DNA of 64,000 bases, from NCBI RefSeq assembly GCF_001999245.1, contig NZ_CP019630.1, positions 3,315,001-3,379,000 of the forward strand, in the 5' to 3' direction. The notes beneath the pieces are model-generated. The model was not told the origin of the DNA. It worked only from the letters and a program-made list of their open reading frames with translations, and searched no databases. Shown in pieces: positions 46,025 through 55,143 of the stretch; position 1 is the stretch's first letter, and every line of letters begins with the position of its first letter. Made by a program: the position numbers and the translations under genes. This DNA is from Roseibium algicola (GTDB lineage Bacteria; Pseudomonadota; Alphaproteobacteria; Rhizobiales; Stappiaceae).

Positions 46025-47528
46025 CGACAGGACTTATCTGCTGGGGCTTGATGCCGGCAACACGGTGATCAAGGCTGTCCTGTTCGATCTGGCGGGCCGC
46101 CAGGTGGCGATGAGCGCGCTGGACGGCCAATCGTTTTCACCTGCTCCCGGACATGTTGAACGCGATCTCGGCGAGTTGTGGCGCAATGCGCAAACGGTTA
46201 TCCGCGAGTGCCTTGAGAAAGCCGGTGTCGAGCCTTCGCAGATCGCGGCAGTTGGTTGTGCCGGGCACGGCAACGGTCTTTACCTGCTGGACAAGGACCA
46301 TGAGCCACTGCTGGGCATCCAGTCGCTGGATACGCGCGCCGCGGATCATGCAGGCAAGCTGCGTGAGGCGCATGGTGACAGGCTGCACGCCCTGAGCCTG
46401 CAGGAGCCCTGGCCGTCCCAGACCCCGACGCTGCTTGCCTGGATCAAGGGCAACCGGCCGGATCTTTATGCCCGGACCGGAACCGTGCTCCTGTGCAAGG
46501 ACTTCATCACCTTCAAGCTGACCGGAGAACGCGTCAGCGAGATTTCCGACATGTCGGGGTGCGGTTTGCTGAGGTTGCCGGACAATCTCTACGACAGGGA
46601 GCTGCTGGAACTTTATGGCCTCGGCGAGGCAGAGCCGATGCTGCCGCATCTGGTCGAACCGGCGGATGTTGCCGGGCATGTCACGGCAGAAGCCGCGGCT
46701 GCGACCGGACTGAAGGAAGGGACGCCGGTTGTCGGCGGCTATTTTGATGTGATCGCCAGTGCGCTCGGGTCGGGCGTTGTCCATCCCGGCGAAGCCTCGA
46801 TCATTGCAGGCACCTGGAGCATCAATCAGGTCTTTTCGGAGGCCCCGATCGTCGACAAGGCGATGTTCATGGCCTCGGGTTTTGCCCCCGGCCGGTTCGT
46901 CAATATCGAATCGAGCGCAACATCGGCCGCCAACCTGGAATGGTATGTGCGAGAGCTGGTGGAGCGCGGGAAACATCACGACGATCCGTTCGGCTATTGC
47001 AACGCGAGGATCGCGGAAGTCACGCCCGCGGCGGACGACCCGTTCTTTCATCCGTTCCTTTACGGCTCGCGGCTTGGGGCGGACTTCCGCGCCGGGTTCT
47101 ATGGTCTCGCCGGCTGGCATTCGGAAGGACACCTGCTGAGGGCCTTGTTCGAAGGGGTTCTCTTTGAACATCGCCGCCATATCGAGGTGCTCGGGAGAAC
47201 CGGTGTCACGTTCGACCGGGCAGTGCTCTCCGGAGGCGGGTCACGCAGCCCGGTCTGGCCGCAGATGTTTGCCGATTGCCTGGGCGTTCCGATCACCGTT
47301 GCGGAAGCCCGTGAGACGGGTGCGCTGGGTGCGGCGATTGGAGGCGGTGTTGGTGTCGGTCTTTTCGCCGATTACGAGACGGCTGTTGCAGCCATGACGA
47401 GGACGCAGAAGGAATACCTGCCGGTAACTACGATGAAATCGCACTACGACCGGCGCTACCGGACCTACTGCAAGCTGACAGATGCTCTTCGGTCCTTCTG
47501 GGCCGATATGCATGTCATGGACGAATAG
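46017..47528 (+). CDS. FGGY-family carbohydrate kinase, LyxK-like
   Basis: A 503-residue kinase. It has the N-terminal phosphate loop YLLGLDAGNTVIKAVLFD, AVGCAGHGNGLYLLDKDHEPL, GTPVVGGYFDVIASALGSG, SSATSAANLEWYV, FHPFLYGSRLGADFRAGFYG and VLSGGGSRSPVWPQM. These regions resemble the L-xylulose/3-keto-L-gulonate kinase LyxK more than glycerol kinase. GTG 46017 overlaps the aldolase stop by eight bases; GTG 45981 is the alternative. It phosphorylates the imported or oxidised sugar and ends the operon. Confidence 0.92.
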   Translation: MADDRTYLLGLDAGNTVIKAVLFDLAGRQVAMSALDGQSFSPAPGHVERDLGELWRNAQTVIRECLEKAGVEPSQIAAVGCAGHGNGLYLLDKDHEPLLGIQSLDTRAADHAGKLREAHGDRLHALSLQEPWPSQTPTLLAWIKGNRPDLYARTGTVLLCKDFITFKLTGERVSEISDMSGCGLLRLPDNLYDRELLELYGLGEAEPMLPHLVEPADVAGHVTAEAAAATGLKEGTPVVGGYFDVIASALGSGVVHPGEASIIAGTWSINQVFSEAPIVDKAMFMASGFAPGRFVNIESSATSAANLEWYVRELVERGKHHDDPFGYCNARIAEVTPAADDPFFHPFLYGSRLGADFRAGFYGLAGWHSEGHLLRALFEGVLFEHRRHIEVLGRTGVTFDRAVLSGGGSRSPVWPQMFADCLGVPITVAEARETGALGAAIGGGVGVGLFADYETAVAAMTRTQKEYLPVTTMKSHYDRRYRTYCKLTDALRSFWADMHVMDE

Positions 47529-47786
47529 TCCTCTTGGAGGAATTGCCGAAACGTCAGGATCTTCTAGTGTGAGGGAAACAGCCAGGCGAATTCGCATCGG
47601 CGAGCGCCCACATATGTCTCTTTTCGAGTTTGCGAAGAAACAGAAAACCTGATCAGGATGAGGGTGTTAAAGGGTCTCATCAGTGCTGGCGGAAGATTGC
47701 CTGGTCCGGCATGATGCAGATCATCGAAGTTTGGACCGCAGCAGGAAAGACTGCGGACAGGGAATGGGCAGGAAACGGGAAACGAC

Positions 47787-49406
47787 ATGAGCGGTCCGAC
47801 TTCACTCGATGGAACCTACGATTATGTGATCGTCGGGGCCGGAACGGCCGGCTGTGTTCTGGCAAACCGGCTGACCGAGGATCCTTCGGTCAAGGTGCTG
47901 CTTCTGGAAGCAGGCGGTTCGGACAATTATCACTGGGTACATATCCCGGTCGGGTATCTCTTTTGCATTGGCAATCCGCGCACCGACTGGATGATGAAGA
48001 CAGCCAGCGAGCCGGGCCTCAACGGACGCAGCCTGGTCTATCCGCGTGGCAAGGTTCTGGGTGGCTGTACGTCCGTCAACGGCATGATCTACATGCGCGG
48101 CCAGGCGGCGGATTACGACCATTGGCGTCAGCTTGGCAACGTCGGCTGGTCCTGGGATGATGTGCTGCCCTATTTCCTGAAGTCGGAAGACCATCATGCC
48201 GGAAAGTCAGGTTTGCATGGCGGTGGCGGTGAGTGGAAAGTCTCCAAGCAGCGCCTGAAATGGGAAATCCTCGAAGCCGTTCAGAAAGGCGCACGGGAGT
48301 TCGGTGTCGAACCGCGTGCGGATTTCAATGACGGCAGCAACGAAGGCAGCGGTTTCTTCGAGGTCAACCAGAATGGCGGCGTTCGCTGGAACACGGCGAA
48401 AGGTTTCCTTCGCCCGGCACTGAAACGGCCGAACCTGCGCTTGATCACCCATGCCGAAACCAAGTCGATCCTGCTGGAAGGCAAGCGCGCAGCCGGTGTT
48501 ACCTTCACCGTGAAGGGGCAGGAAAGGATCGCGCGGGCGGAGCGCGAAGTTCTGCTGGCTGCGGGGGCGATCAATTCACCCAAGATCCTGGAGCTTTCCG
48601 GCATCGGCAATGGCGCGGTGCTGTCGCAGCACGGCATCGAGGTGAAGCATGAACGTGCTGGCGTTGGCGAGAACCTGCAGGATCACCTTCAGATCCGAAC
48701 GGTCTACAAGGTCAAGAACGCCAAGACCCTGAATACCATGGCCAACAGTCTTTTCGGAAAAGCCTCGATTGCGCTTCAATACGGGTTGATGCGATCCGGA
48801 CCCATGTCGATGGCACCCAGCCAGTTCGGCATGTTCACCAAGTCAGATCCGTCGCTTGAAACGCCGGATCTCGAATATCACGTCCAGCCTCTCTCGACCG
48901 ACAAGCTCGGCGACCCGCTGCATCCGTTCCCGGCAATCACGGTTTCGGTGTGCAACCTTCGTCCGGAAAGCGTTGGTGCGTCACATATCCAGAGCCGTGA
49001 TAGTGGGCAGCAACCCGACATCAAGCTGAATTACCTGTCGGCGGAAAAGGACAAGCTCATTGCCCTCAAGTCCGTACGTCAGGCGCGGGAGATCATGACG
49101 GCCAAGGCCTTGCAGGCCTACCAGCCGGAGGAAATCCTGCCGGGGCCTCAGGTCGACAGCGACGAGGACCTTCTGAAAAAGGTCGGCGATATCGCCACCA
49201 CGATCTTCCACCCGGTTGGAACCTGCCGGATGGGTCCGGACGAACAGTCGGTTGTCGATCCTCAGCTGAAAGTTCGCGGTCTCGATGGCCTTCGGGTTAT
49301 CGATGCCTCGATCATGCCGAAGATCGTTTCCGGCAACACGGCTTCGCCCGTGGTGATGATCGCCGAAAAGGCGGCGGACATGATCCGGATGGAGCAACGG
49401 GGCTGA
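47787..49406 (+). CDS. GMC-family oxidoreductase (choline/alcohol dehydrogenase-like)
   Basis: A 539-residue FAD-dependent alcohol oxidoreductase. It has YDYVIVGAGTAGCVLANRL (FAD), YPRGKVLGGCTSVNGMIYMRG (GMC signature 1), AAGAINSPKILELSGIGNG (signature 2), the catalytic HPVGTCRMG, and the C-terminal MPKIVSGNTASPVVMIAEKAAD. It has no signal peptide. It is 258 bases after the kinase gene, so it may be a separate unit. Substrate unknown: choline, polyols and alkanols are all possible in this family. Confidence 0.93.
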   Translation: MSGPTSLDGTYDYVIVGAGTAGCVLANRLTEDPSVKVLLLEAGGSDNYHWVHIPVGYLFCIGNPRTDWMMKTASEPGLNGRSLVYPRGKVLGGCTSVNGMIYMRGQAADYDHWRQLGNVGWSWDDVLPYFLKSEDHHAGKSGLHGGGGEWKVSKQRLKWEILEAVQKGAREFGVEPRADFNDGSNEGSGFFEVNQNGGVRWNTAKGFLRPALKRPNLRLITHAETKSILLEGKRAAGVTFTVKGQERIARAEREVLLAAGAINSPKILELSGIGNGAVLSQHGIEVKHERAGVGENLQDHLQIRTVYKVKNAKTLNTMANSLFGKASIALQYGLMRSGPMSMAPSQFGMFTKSDPSLETPDLEYHVQPLSTDKLGDPLHPFPAITVSVCNLRPESVGASHIQSRDSGQQPDIKLNYLSAEKDKLIALKSVRQAREIMTAKALQAYQPEEILPGPQVDSDEDLLKKVGDIATTIFHPVGTCRMGPDEQSVVDPQLKVRGLDGLRVIDASIMPKIVSGNTASPVVMIAEKAADMIRMEQRG

Positions 49407-49469
49407 GGGGCACTGGTCGGAGAAATTGGGTGTGGTTGGTCCATTCTGCTGAAATCTGCCCACCCACTG

Positions 49470-49577
49470 CCTCATCCTGAGGAAGCGCCTTGGCGCTGTC
49501 TCGAAGGATGGGCGGCATATTCTGGGCAAGCGGCCCATCCTTCGAGACGGACCTGACGGTCCTCCTCAGGATGAGGG
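49470..49577. repeat. Nested palindromic intergenic repeat
   Basis: CCTCATCCTGAGGA at 49470 and TCCTCAGGATGAGG at 49563 are perfect inverted copies. Inside them TCTCGAAGGATGGGC and GCCCATCCTTCGAGA-like arms form a second stem. The whole can fold into a long hairpin of about 108 bases. Elements with this CTCATCCTGAGGA arm are common between genes of Hyphomicrobiales. It lies between convergent genes and may also end transcripts. Confidence 0.8.
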
Positions 49578-49676
49578 GGAAGTTGGTTGGGCTGAACTGA
49601 GTCGCGCTAACTTCAGCTGAGCAAACCTGAATTGAGTTGCTTGCGGCGTGTCCGGCAAGCCTCTGAAATTTCACAC

Positions 49677-51125
49677 CTAATCAGCCGCCTTCACCCGATA
49701 TGGCACAATGCCGCGCTGGCCTGAATCGATGAAAGGTTCCTTGTCGACGGCCGGGAAGGCGCGCTGGTCGCAATTGTCCCTCGGGCAGATGCGGCAGTTG
49801 ACGCCAATGGGCTCGGGCGAGGAGATCTCGTCGACCGCAAGCCCGTCGGCATAGACGACCGCATCGGCATATTGCACCTCGCAGCCGATACCAAGCGCGT
49901 AGCGGCGCTCGCCGCTGCGGTAGTCCGGCTGGTGTTTGGTGATGCTGGTCGCCACGCAAAGATAGCGTACTCCGTCAGGCATCTGGGCGACCTGCGAGGT
50001 GAACTTGTTGGAGTTCTGTTCAAAGGCCTGATGGACGTTCCAGCGCGGGCAGGAGCCGCCGAAGCGGGCGAACTGGAACCGGGTTGCGCTGTGGCGTTTG
50101 ACGACGTTGCCGGCCCGGTCGATCTTAACGAAGTAGAACGGCAGACCTTTGGCGCCGGGGCGCTGCAGGGTCGACAGACGGTGGCAGACGGTCTCGATAC
50201 TGGCGTCCAACCGGTTGGACAGAAGCTGGATGTCGTGCCGGGTTTCCGCAGCGGTTTTCAGGAAGTCGTCATAGGCCAGGATCAAGGCGCCCGCGAAATA
50301 GTTCCGCAAGGCCAACCGCGCGATGCTTTCCGCCGACTTGGTCTTGAACCTTGCCTTGGTGACCTCTTCCGAAATGAGGTCTCGTACACACAGTTCGGCG
50401 ACGACTGACCCAAGCAGGAAGCTCTTGGTCGATTGCGGAATGGCACTGTAGAGCGCGATGGTGCGGGCGAAATCGTCCTGACGGATCAACGTGCCTCGAT
50501 AGTCCGGAAATTCCGTGACTGATATACCGAAGCGTTCCTGAAGCCAGGTGGTCAGGGCGGTGAACTTCGAAGGGGCTTTCGAAAGTCCGATCTCCAGCGA
50601 GAGCTTCTCTGCGGCCCGGTCGATGCTGTCGACGTAATTGTCCATGTAGTGGAAATAGTCGCGGACCTCTTCATAAGCGGATTTCCGAGGTCCGGGACCG
50701 CTTTCCGGACTGCCGCCGAGCTGGACCAGATCGTCCTCGTTCGCTTCCCGGTCGTGATAGGTCCGCAGCGCGCCGTAAAGATCCATGATCGCCTTGGTGA
50801 CGCCTGGTGCCCGAGTGACCAGCTCATGCACTTCCTGCCGGCCGACGGAGGCTGTCAGAAACTGGGTGTCGGCGAAAATTTCCTGAAGATCCTGCACCAC
50901 CCGGTCGAGGTCGTTCTGCTCGAAAGCCGACAGATCGACGCCAAAGATCCTGTTAATCGTTAGCAACACCGAGGCGGTGACCGGGCGGTTGTTGTTTTCG
51001 ATCTGGTTCACATAGGCGGTGGACAGGCCGATTTTCTTTGCAAACTCCACCTGGGAAAGGCCGAAATCCGAGCGGATTTGCCTCAACGTGTGGCCGGAAT
51101 AGAGTTTTTTGCTCACGCTTGGCAT
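49677..51125 (-). CDS. XRE-family regulator of the ScfR/RamB type (short-chain acyl-CoA sensing family)
   Basis: A 482-residue regulator. The N-terminal HTH reads LRQIRSDFGLSQVEFAKKIGLSTAYVNQIE, a central segment resembles the IrrE/ImmA-like domain (AIPQSTKSFLLGSVVAELCVRD), and the C-terminal DUF2083 domain ends with a Cys-rich NCRICPRDNCDQRAFP. Relatives control acetate, propionate and short-chain fatty acid metabolism. It is divergent from a one-domain LuxR gene. Direct repeats upstream may be its own sites. Confidence 0.92.
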   Translation of the reverse strand: MPSVSKKLYSGHTLRQIRSDFGLSQVEFAKKIGLSTAYVNQIENNNRPVTASVLLTINRIFGVDLSAFEQNDLDRVVQDLQEIFADTQFLTASVGRQEVHELVTRAPGVTKAIMDLYGALRTYHDREANEDDLVQLGGSPESGPGPRKSAYEEVRDYFHYMDNYVDSIDRAAEKLSLEIGLSKAPSKFTALTTWLQERFGISVTEFPDYRGTLIRQDDFARTIALYSAIPQSTKSFLLGSVVAELCVRDLISEEVTKARFKTKSAESIARLALRNYFAGALILAYDDFLKTAAETRHDIQLLSNRLDASIETVCHRLSTLQRPGAKGLPFYFVKIDRAGNVVKRHSATRFQFARFGGSCPRWNVHQAFEQNSNKFTSQVAQMPDGVRYLCVATSITKHQPDYRSGERRYALGIGCEVQYADAVVYADGLAVDEISSPEPIGVNCRICPRDNCDQRAFPAVDKEPFIDSGQRGIVPYRVKAAD

Positions 51126-51148
51126 CCTTCAGGATCAAATTGCAAAAC

Positions 51149-51179
51149 TTTAACATTATGCAGTATGCATTTTAACATT
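51149..51179. promoter_or_regulatory. Direct repeats TTTAACATT between the ScfR-like and LuxR genes
   Basis: TTTAACATT occurs at 51149-51157 and 51171-51179, 22 bases apart, about two helical turns. The stretch is AT-rich and lies directly upstream of the regulator's ATG. It is a candidate site for autoregulation of the ScfR-like protein. Confidence 0.5.
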
Positions 51180-51247
51180 TTACAATAGCCGGATAATCAT
51201 GAAAAGTCCTGCCACCACGGAGGAATACAAACCCAAGGAACATAGTG

Positions 51248-51550
51248 ATGACCGCTCATTTCGCCTTGCCGACAAGTTCCGCAGTCAATGGTAGCGCCGG
51301 CCCGTTCGCCGCAGGCATCCGTTGGCCGATCAACCTCACCGACCTGGTGACGCCGCGCCAGCTGGAAATCATGGTGAAGCTGTGCGAAGGCAAGGTGAAC
51401 AAGCAGATTGCCTATGAGCTGGACGTGTCGATTGCGACCGTCAAAGCGCATATCCGCAATGCGATCACTCGTCTCGGGGCGAAAAATCGCACCAATGCGG
51501 TTGCCATCGTCGCTGCCAACAGCGCGATTTTCCAGAACGCAGCCGCCTGA
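51248..51550 (+). CDS. Single-domain LuxR-type helix-turn-helix protein
   Basis: A 100-residue protein consisting of a short N-terminal tail and a GerE-type HTH: VTPRQLEIMVKLCEGKVNKQIAYELDVSIATVKAHIRNAITRLGAKNRTNAV. No receiver or autoinducer domain is present. ATG 51248 follows AAGGAA; GTG 51245 is adjacent. Such short HTH proteins often follow or replace two-domain regulators of acetate and acyl-CoA metabolism. Its partner is unknown. Confidence 0.88.
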   Translation: MTAHFALPTSSAVNGSAGPFAAGIRWPINLTDLVTPRQLEIMVKLCEGKVNKQIAYELDVSIATVKAHIRNAITRLGAKNRTNAVAIVAANSAIFQNAAA

Positions 51551-51826
51551 TCTGGTGACAGACCAGCCTTCCGGACATCCAGCCAGAAACTTGTGGGTGT
51601 CCGGAGGTGGGTCAAACTGAAATACCGGTGCAGCCAGCTCGACTTTGTTTGATCAGGCGTGCGTCTGACAGATTGTGCAAGCCCCATCGACCGCGGCATA
51701 ACGCGAGAAAATAACCGCGAACCGCAGCCAGTCTGACGGCGAGACCGCCGTCAGTCGCTCGCATTTCGTCGAAAACCTGCTCCCCGACACCACTGAACTT
51801 ACGAGCCGGACGTTTCCGGCAAACTA

Positions 51827-52765
51827 TCAGGCTGTCCGCTTGATCATGGATGTGCGGATGCTTTCCACCTCCGCGGCGAGGAAGTCGCAAAAGTCCTTGG
51901 CGACAATGGAAATCGGCCGGTGGGTCGGTGTGAGGATCGACAGGCTGTTCTGAATGCGCGGCCGGAACGGACGAAAGACGATCATGGGCGGGCCCATGCC
52001 GAGCCGACCTTTTTCCTGCGCGTTGTAGGCCGTGATCATGTCGCACATCAGGGCGCAGAGGCCTGCTTCGACGAAGCGGAGCCCAAGCCAGGCCGTCTGA
52101 AGTTCGAAGCGCTGGTTGAAACGAACTCCGGCATCGCGAAAACGGGCGAGTGTCTGCCGGTGGCTGCGATGTTCTGAATGAAGCAGCGCCAGCGGATATC
52201 CATCCAGTTCAGTCGGGGTAATGACTTCCTTCGAGGCCAGGGGATCGGTCGCGGGGATCGCGCACATGCATTCCAGGTCGAAGTCGATCTGGTCGAAGGA
52301 ATTTCGGGCTCTCGGTGTTTCTGCAAATCCGATATCGAATTGCTGCGCGGCGATCAGTTCCTCGATTTCGGCTGACGTTCTGCTGGCCAGGGCAACCTTG
52401 ACGCTTGGCTTGTCGGCAATGAACTTCGACAGGCTGTTGGGCAGGAAATCGGCCGTCGCTTCCGGTATGCCTGCGACCCGCAGTTGGCCGTGTTCCCGGT
52501 TGGCGAGACCGCGCAGGGTGCGCTTGGAAATTTCCAGCCGCTTGAGAATGGCTTCCGCTTCTTCCAGGAAGAATTCCGCTTCCGGTGTCGGAACCAGTCG
52601 GCCTTGCTCGCGAACGAACAGTTTCAATTCCAGTTCGGTTTCAAGACCCGCGATTGTGGAGCTGACTGCAGGTTGCGTCCGGCCAAGCGTACGCGCGGCT
52701 TCAGAAATCGAGCCACTTCGCATGACCTCTCGAAAGGTCGCCAGTTGCCGAATAGAAAGATTCAT
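51827..52765 (-). CDS. LysR-family transcriptional regulator
   Basis: A 312-residue LTTR with N-terminal HTH (LATFREVMRSGSISEAARTLGRTQPAVSSTIAGLE) and a substrate-binding domain (GQLRVAGIPEATADFLP, FDIGFAETPR). It is encoded downstream of the creatininase-family gene on the same strand, so it may regulate that gene. The first metabolic target cannot be proven from this window. Confidence 0.92.
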   Translation of the reverse strand: MNLSIRQLATFREVMRSGSISEAARTLGRTQPAVSSTIAGLETELELKLFVREQGRLVPTPEAEFFLEEAEAILKRLEISKRTLRGLANREHGQLRVAGIPEATADFLPNSLSKFIADKPSVKVALASRTSAEIEELIAAQQFDIGFAETPRARNSFDQIDFDLECMCAIPATDPLASKEVITPTELDGYPLALLHSEHRSHRQTLARFRDAGVRFNQRFELQTAWLGLRFVEAGLCALMCDMITAYNAQEKGRLGMGPPMIVFRPFRPRIQNSLSILTPTHRPISIVAKDFCDFLAAEVESIRTSMIKRTA

Positions 52766-52897
52766 GGTTCTGCGAGAACCGCCCTCTCAAATCTCCACCT
52801 TTATTAATGTGTCGCCTAAACAGGTGCAGGTCAACACATGCAGAGAATTGTTGTGTATTCTTGTGGGTTTAGCTGAATAAACGCAAATAATACCTGC

Positions 52898-52933
52898 TTC
52901 GATTCCGTAATATTGCTATATTACGAAATCGAA
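52898..52933. promoter_or_regulatory. Long AT-rich inverted repeat upstream of the LysR gene
   Basis: The arms at 52898-52913 and 52918-52933 are 16 bases each and match at 15 positions, with a four-base spacer TGCT. Core half site: CGTAATAT/ATATTACG. No T tract follows, so a regulator site is more likely than a terminator. Confidence 0.55.
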
Positions 52934-52958
52934 TGCTTCCCTTTGCGTAAGCTCAAGC

Positions 52959-52979
52959 CGTCCCGACAAGCTCGGGACG
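52959..52979 (-). terminator. Hairpin after the creatininase-family gene
   Basis: CGTCCCGA, loop CAAGC, TCGGGACG: a perfect eight-pair stem 15 bases after the stop on the minus strand. No strong T tract follows, so it may be a weak or Rho-assisted terminator or a processing signal. Confidence 0.5.
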
Positions 52980-52993
52980 ATTTCCGGCTGGTC

Positions 52994-53797
52994 TCAAGGT
53001 GCCGGTGACCAGAGCCTTGCAAGATCGAAGTTGTTGACGTCCTCAAGCAGCTCGATAAAGCCGCGTGCTGCGTGATCGAGCGATTGCCGACCCTTTTCAG
53101 CCGTGGCCAGCGAGGCGTTGCCGAGCGCGCCCGTTTCGTTTAGATCCTGCGCCTTCCATCCGTATTGGGCTTTGCCGTGGCCACGCAGATGCTTGAATTC
53201 CTGCAGGTAGGTTTGCTGTTCCGACGGAAAATCGGTGGCAAGCTCCATGCGGACAAGATCAGGACGCAGATGTAACATCAGTGATGTTTCGATGTCGCCG
53301 CCATGTATGCCGTAGGTGAATTCCGCGTCGGCATACAGCCCGTCGGGCTGACCGAACCGCAGCCAGTTGGTGGCGGTGACGAACATGTCGTGTTTCACGC
53401 GCAGCTCCCGCGCCACGATATCCAGAACAGGAACGTTGCCGCCGTGGGAGTTGATCAGCACAAGTTTGCGAATTCCGGCACGAGCGACGCTTTCGCCCAG
53501 CTCTAGCCAGGCGCGTGTGACCGTGTCCCAGGCTAGGGTCAATGTGCCGGGTGAAGAGATGTGTTCGTCCGATTTGCCGACGGCCTGTACGGGTAGGAAA
53601 GTGACAGGCAGACCAGTGGGCAGAAGCTCGAGTACCCGCTTGACCTGACCTTCTGCAATCGTCGTGTCCGTCGACAGTGGCAAATGCGGGCCGTGCTGTT
53701 CGATGGCCGCAACGGGAAGAACCGCGATCCAGTCTTCAACTCCTTGCGACTGAAAGTCGAGGGTTGTCATGTCTTGCCAATAAGGCTTGGGCAGCAT
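52994..53797 (-). CDS. Creatininase-family amidohydrolase
   Basis: A 267-residue hydrolase. Metal-binding motifs of the family are present: AAIEQHGPHLPLSTDT, SHGGNVPVLD and GIHGGDIETSLMLHL. ATG 53797 gives MLPKPYWQDM, a normal start for the family; the frame is open for 28 more residues without similarity. The family includes creatinine amidohydrolase, formamide hydrolases of riboflavin/deazaflavin synthesis and MftE-like peptidases, so the reaction is not settled. Confidence 0.9.
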   Translation of the reverse strand: MLPKPYWQDMTTLDFQSQGVEDWIAVLPVAAIEQHGPHLPLSTDTTIAEGQVKRVLELLPTGLPVTFLPVQAVGKSDEHISSPGTLTLAWDTVTRAWLELGESVARAGIRKLVLINSHGGNVPVLDIVARELRVKHDMFVTATNWLRFGQPDGLYADAEFTYGIHGGDIETSLMLHLRPDLVRMELATDFPSEQQTYLQEFKHLRGHGKAQYGWKAQDLNETGALGNASLATAEKGRQSLDHAARGFIELLEDVNNFDLARLWSPAP

Positions 53798-53969
53798 GGA
53801 TCCGTTCCGCTTTGAAGATACGTCACTTTCTCCTTTGCATAGCGTGTCCGGGCAGGCAAGAGGCGGTAGCAGAACGGCCATTGAGCGAGTGGGTCTTCAC
53901 GAACTTATGATGCTGGATTCTTAACCGGTGTTTAGAATTTGCTGACGCCTTTTTGGGACAATTCGCGCC

Positions 53970-54965
53970 ATGATCGGCGCAATCCTGTCAAATACGCCGG
54001 CAACGATCCTAAGAGGAAGCGGTGTCGCGGCCGAACGCGATCCTGGTTCTGGGGAAAATACCCAGGGCCGGGACCAGGCTTCTGCGCGTGCAAGCCAGGC
54101 AAGTGCCCAGGCAATCTCTGCCCGTGCCGGCAATACGCCGACCTTGACCGCACAAGCCGTGATCGCCCTGCAGGAAGTCGACGGTTCTGCCGATGCGCCA
54201 GGTAGATCCCGCCAGGCAACTGCACCCGGAACTCCCGAGAGCGAAGAGACCGAGACCGGAACGCCCGCAAATTCGGCGCCTGCTGGCGACAGTGCTGATG
54301 CTGAGGCCGAAGCCGCCAGCGGTGGAGCTGGTCAGGCGCAGGATGATGCTGCAAAGGACGAAGATACTGATGGCGACGGCCTTGACCAGGCCGAGGAAAA
54401 GCAGGTCGACAAATTGAAACAGCGTGACCAGGAAGTCCGTGCCCATGAGCAGGCACATGCCCGTGTTGGCGGTGCTTATGCCGGGGCGCCCAGCTACACC
54501 TTTCAGCAGGGACCGGACGGCAAGCGGTATGCCATAGGGGGCGAGGTCCAGATCGATACCTCCAAGGAACGCACACCGGAAGCCACGATCCGCAAGATGC
54601 AGGTTGTCATTCGCGCTGCGACCGCACCTGCCGATCCGTCTTCTCAGGATCTGAAGGTGGCGCAGCAGGCAAGGGCCCAGATTTCCGAAGCGCAGGCAGA
54701 AGTCCGGCAGAAGAAGTCGGAAGAACTGTCCGGGGATGATGACGACGGGAATGTCAATTCCGCCTCCGGTCCCGATCTTGAGACTGTCGGTGCGGACAGC
54801 ACGACTGGCCGGAACAATTCTGGCGGCTCGGATAGTGCCGAGACTGTTGGCGGAACGAGCGGGGACAGGGCCCGGGCGGAAACCGCTGCAGCCATTTCCG
54901 CCTATCAGTCCGCAGTGGAGCGGACCAATGAAATCCAGTCCCGTCTGTCCGGGCTGGCCACTTGA
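53970..54965 (+). CDS. SprA-family putative metalloprotease (CJM1_0395-like)
   Basis: A 331-residue low-complexity protein with a conserved core. The core has RAHEQAHARVGGAYAGAPSY, with a HExxH zinc motif (HEQAH), followed by GPDGKRYAIGGEVQIDTS and TIRKMQVVIRAATAPADPS. The N-terminal 140 residues are rich in Ala, Glu, Asp and Gly, and the C-terminus is Ser/Gly/Thr-rich. No signal peptide is visible. The family is predicted to be a metalloprotease of unknown role. Confidence 0.85.
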   Translation: MIGAILSNTPATILRGSGVAAERDPGSGENTQGRDQASARASQASAQAISARAGNTPTLTAQAVIALQEVDGSADAPGRSRQATAPGTPESEETETGTPANSAPAGDSADAEAEAASGGAGQAQDDAAKDEDTDGDGLDQAEEKQVDKLKQRDQEVRAHEQAHARVGGAYAGAPSYTFQQGPDGKRYAIGGEVQIDTSKERTPEATIRKMQVVIRAATAPADPSSQDLKVAQQARAQISEAQAEVRQKKSEELSGDDDDGNVNSASGPDLETVGADSTTGRNNSGGSDSAETVGGTSGDRARAETAAAISAYQSAVERTNEIQSRLSGLAT

Positions 54966-55143
54966 GCCAGCAATCCTGGTCCTGCACAGAATCGAGACCT
55001 GGCTGCAGGCATTTTTTCCTATCGCGGAAGCTGGTTTAAGGCGCTGCTTATTTCACCCGGAATGATGCTTGTCAGGCTGGCACTTGCGTGACAGAAAGAC
55101 GGCTCCCTTTCGGGCGCTCGCCCTCCCAGAAAATGTTAGCTCC

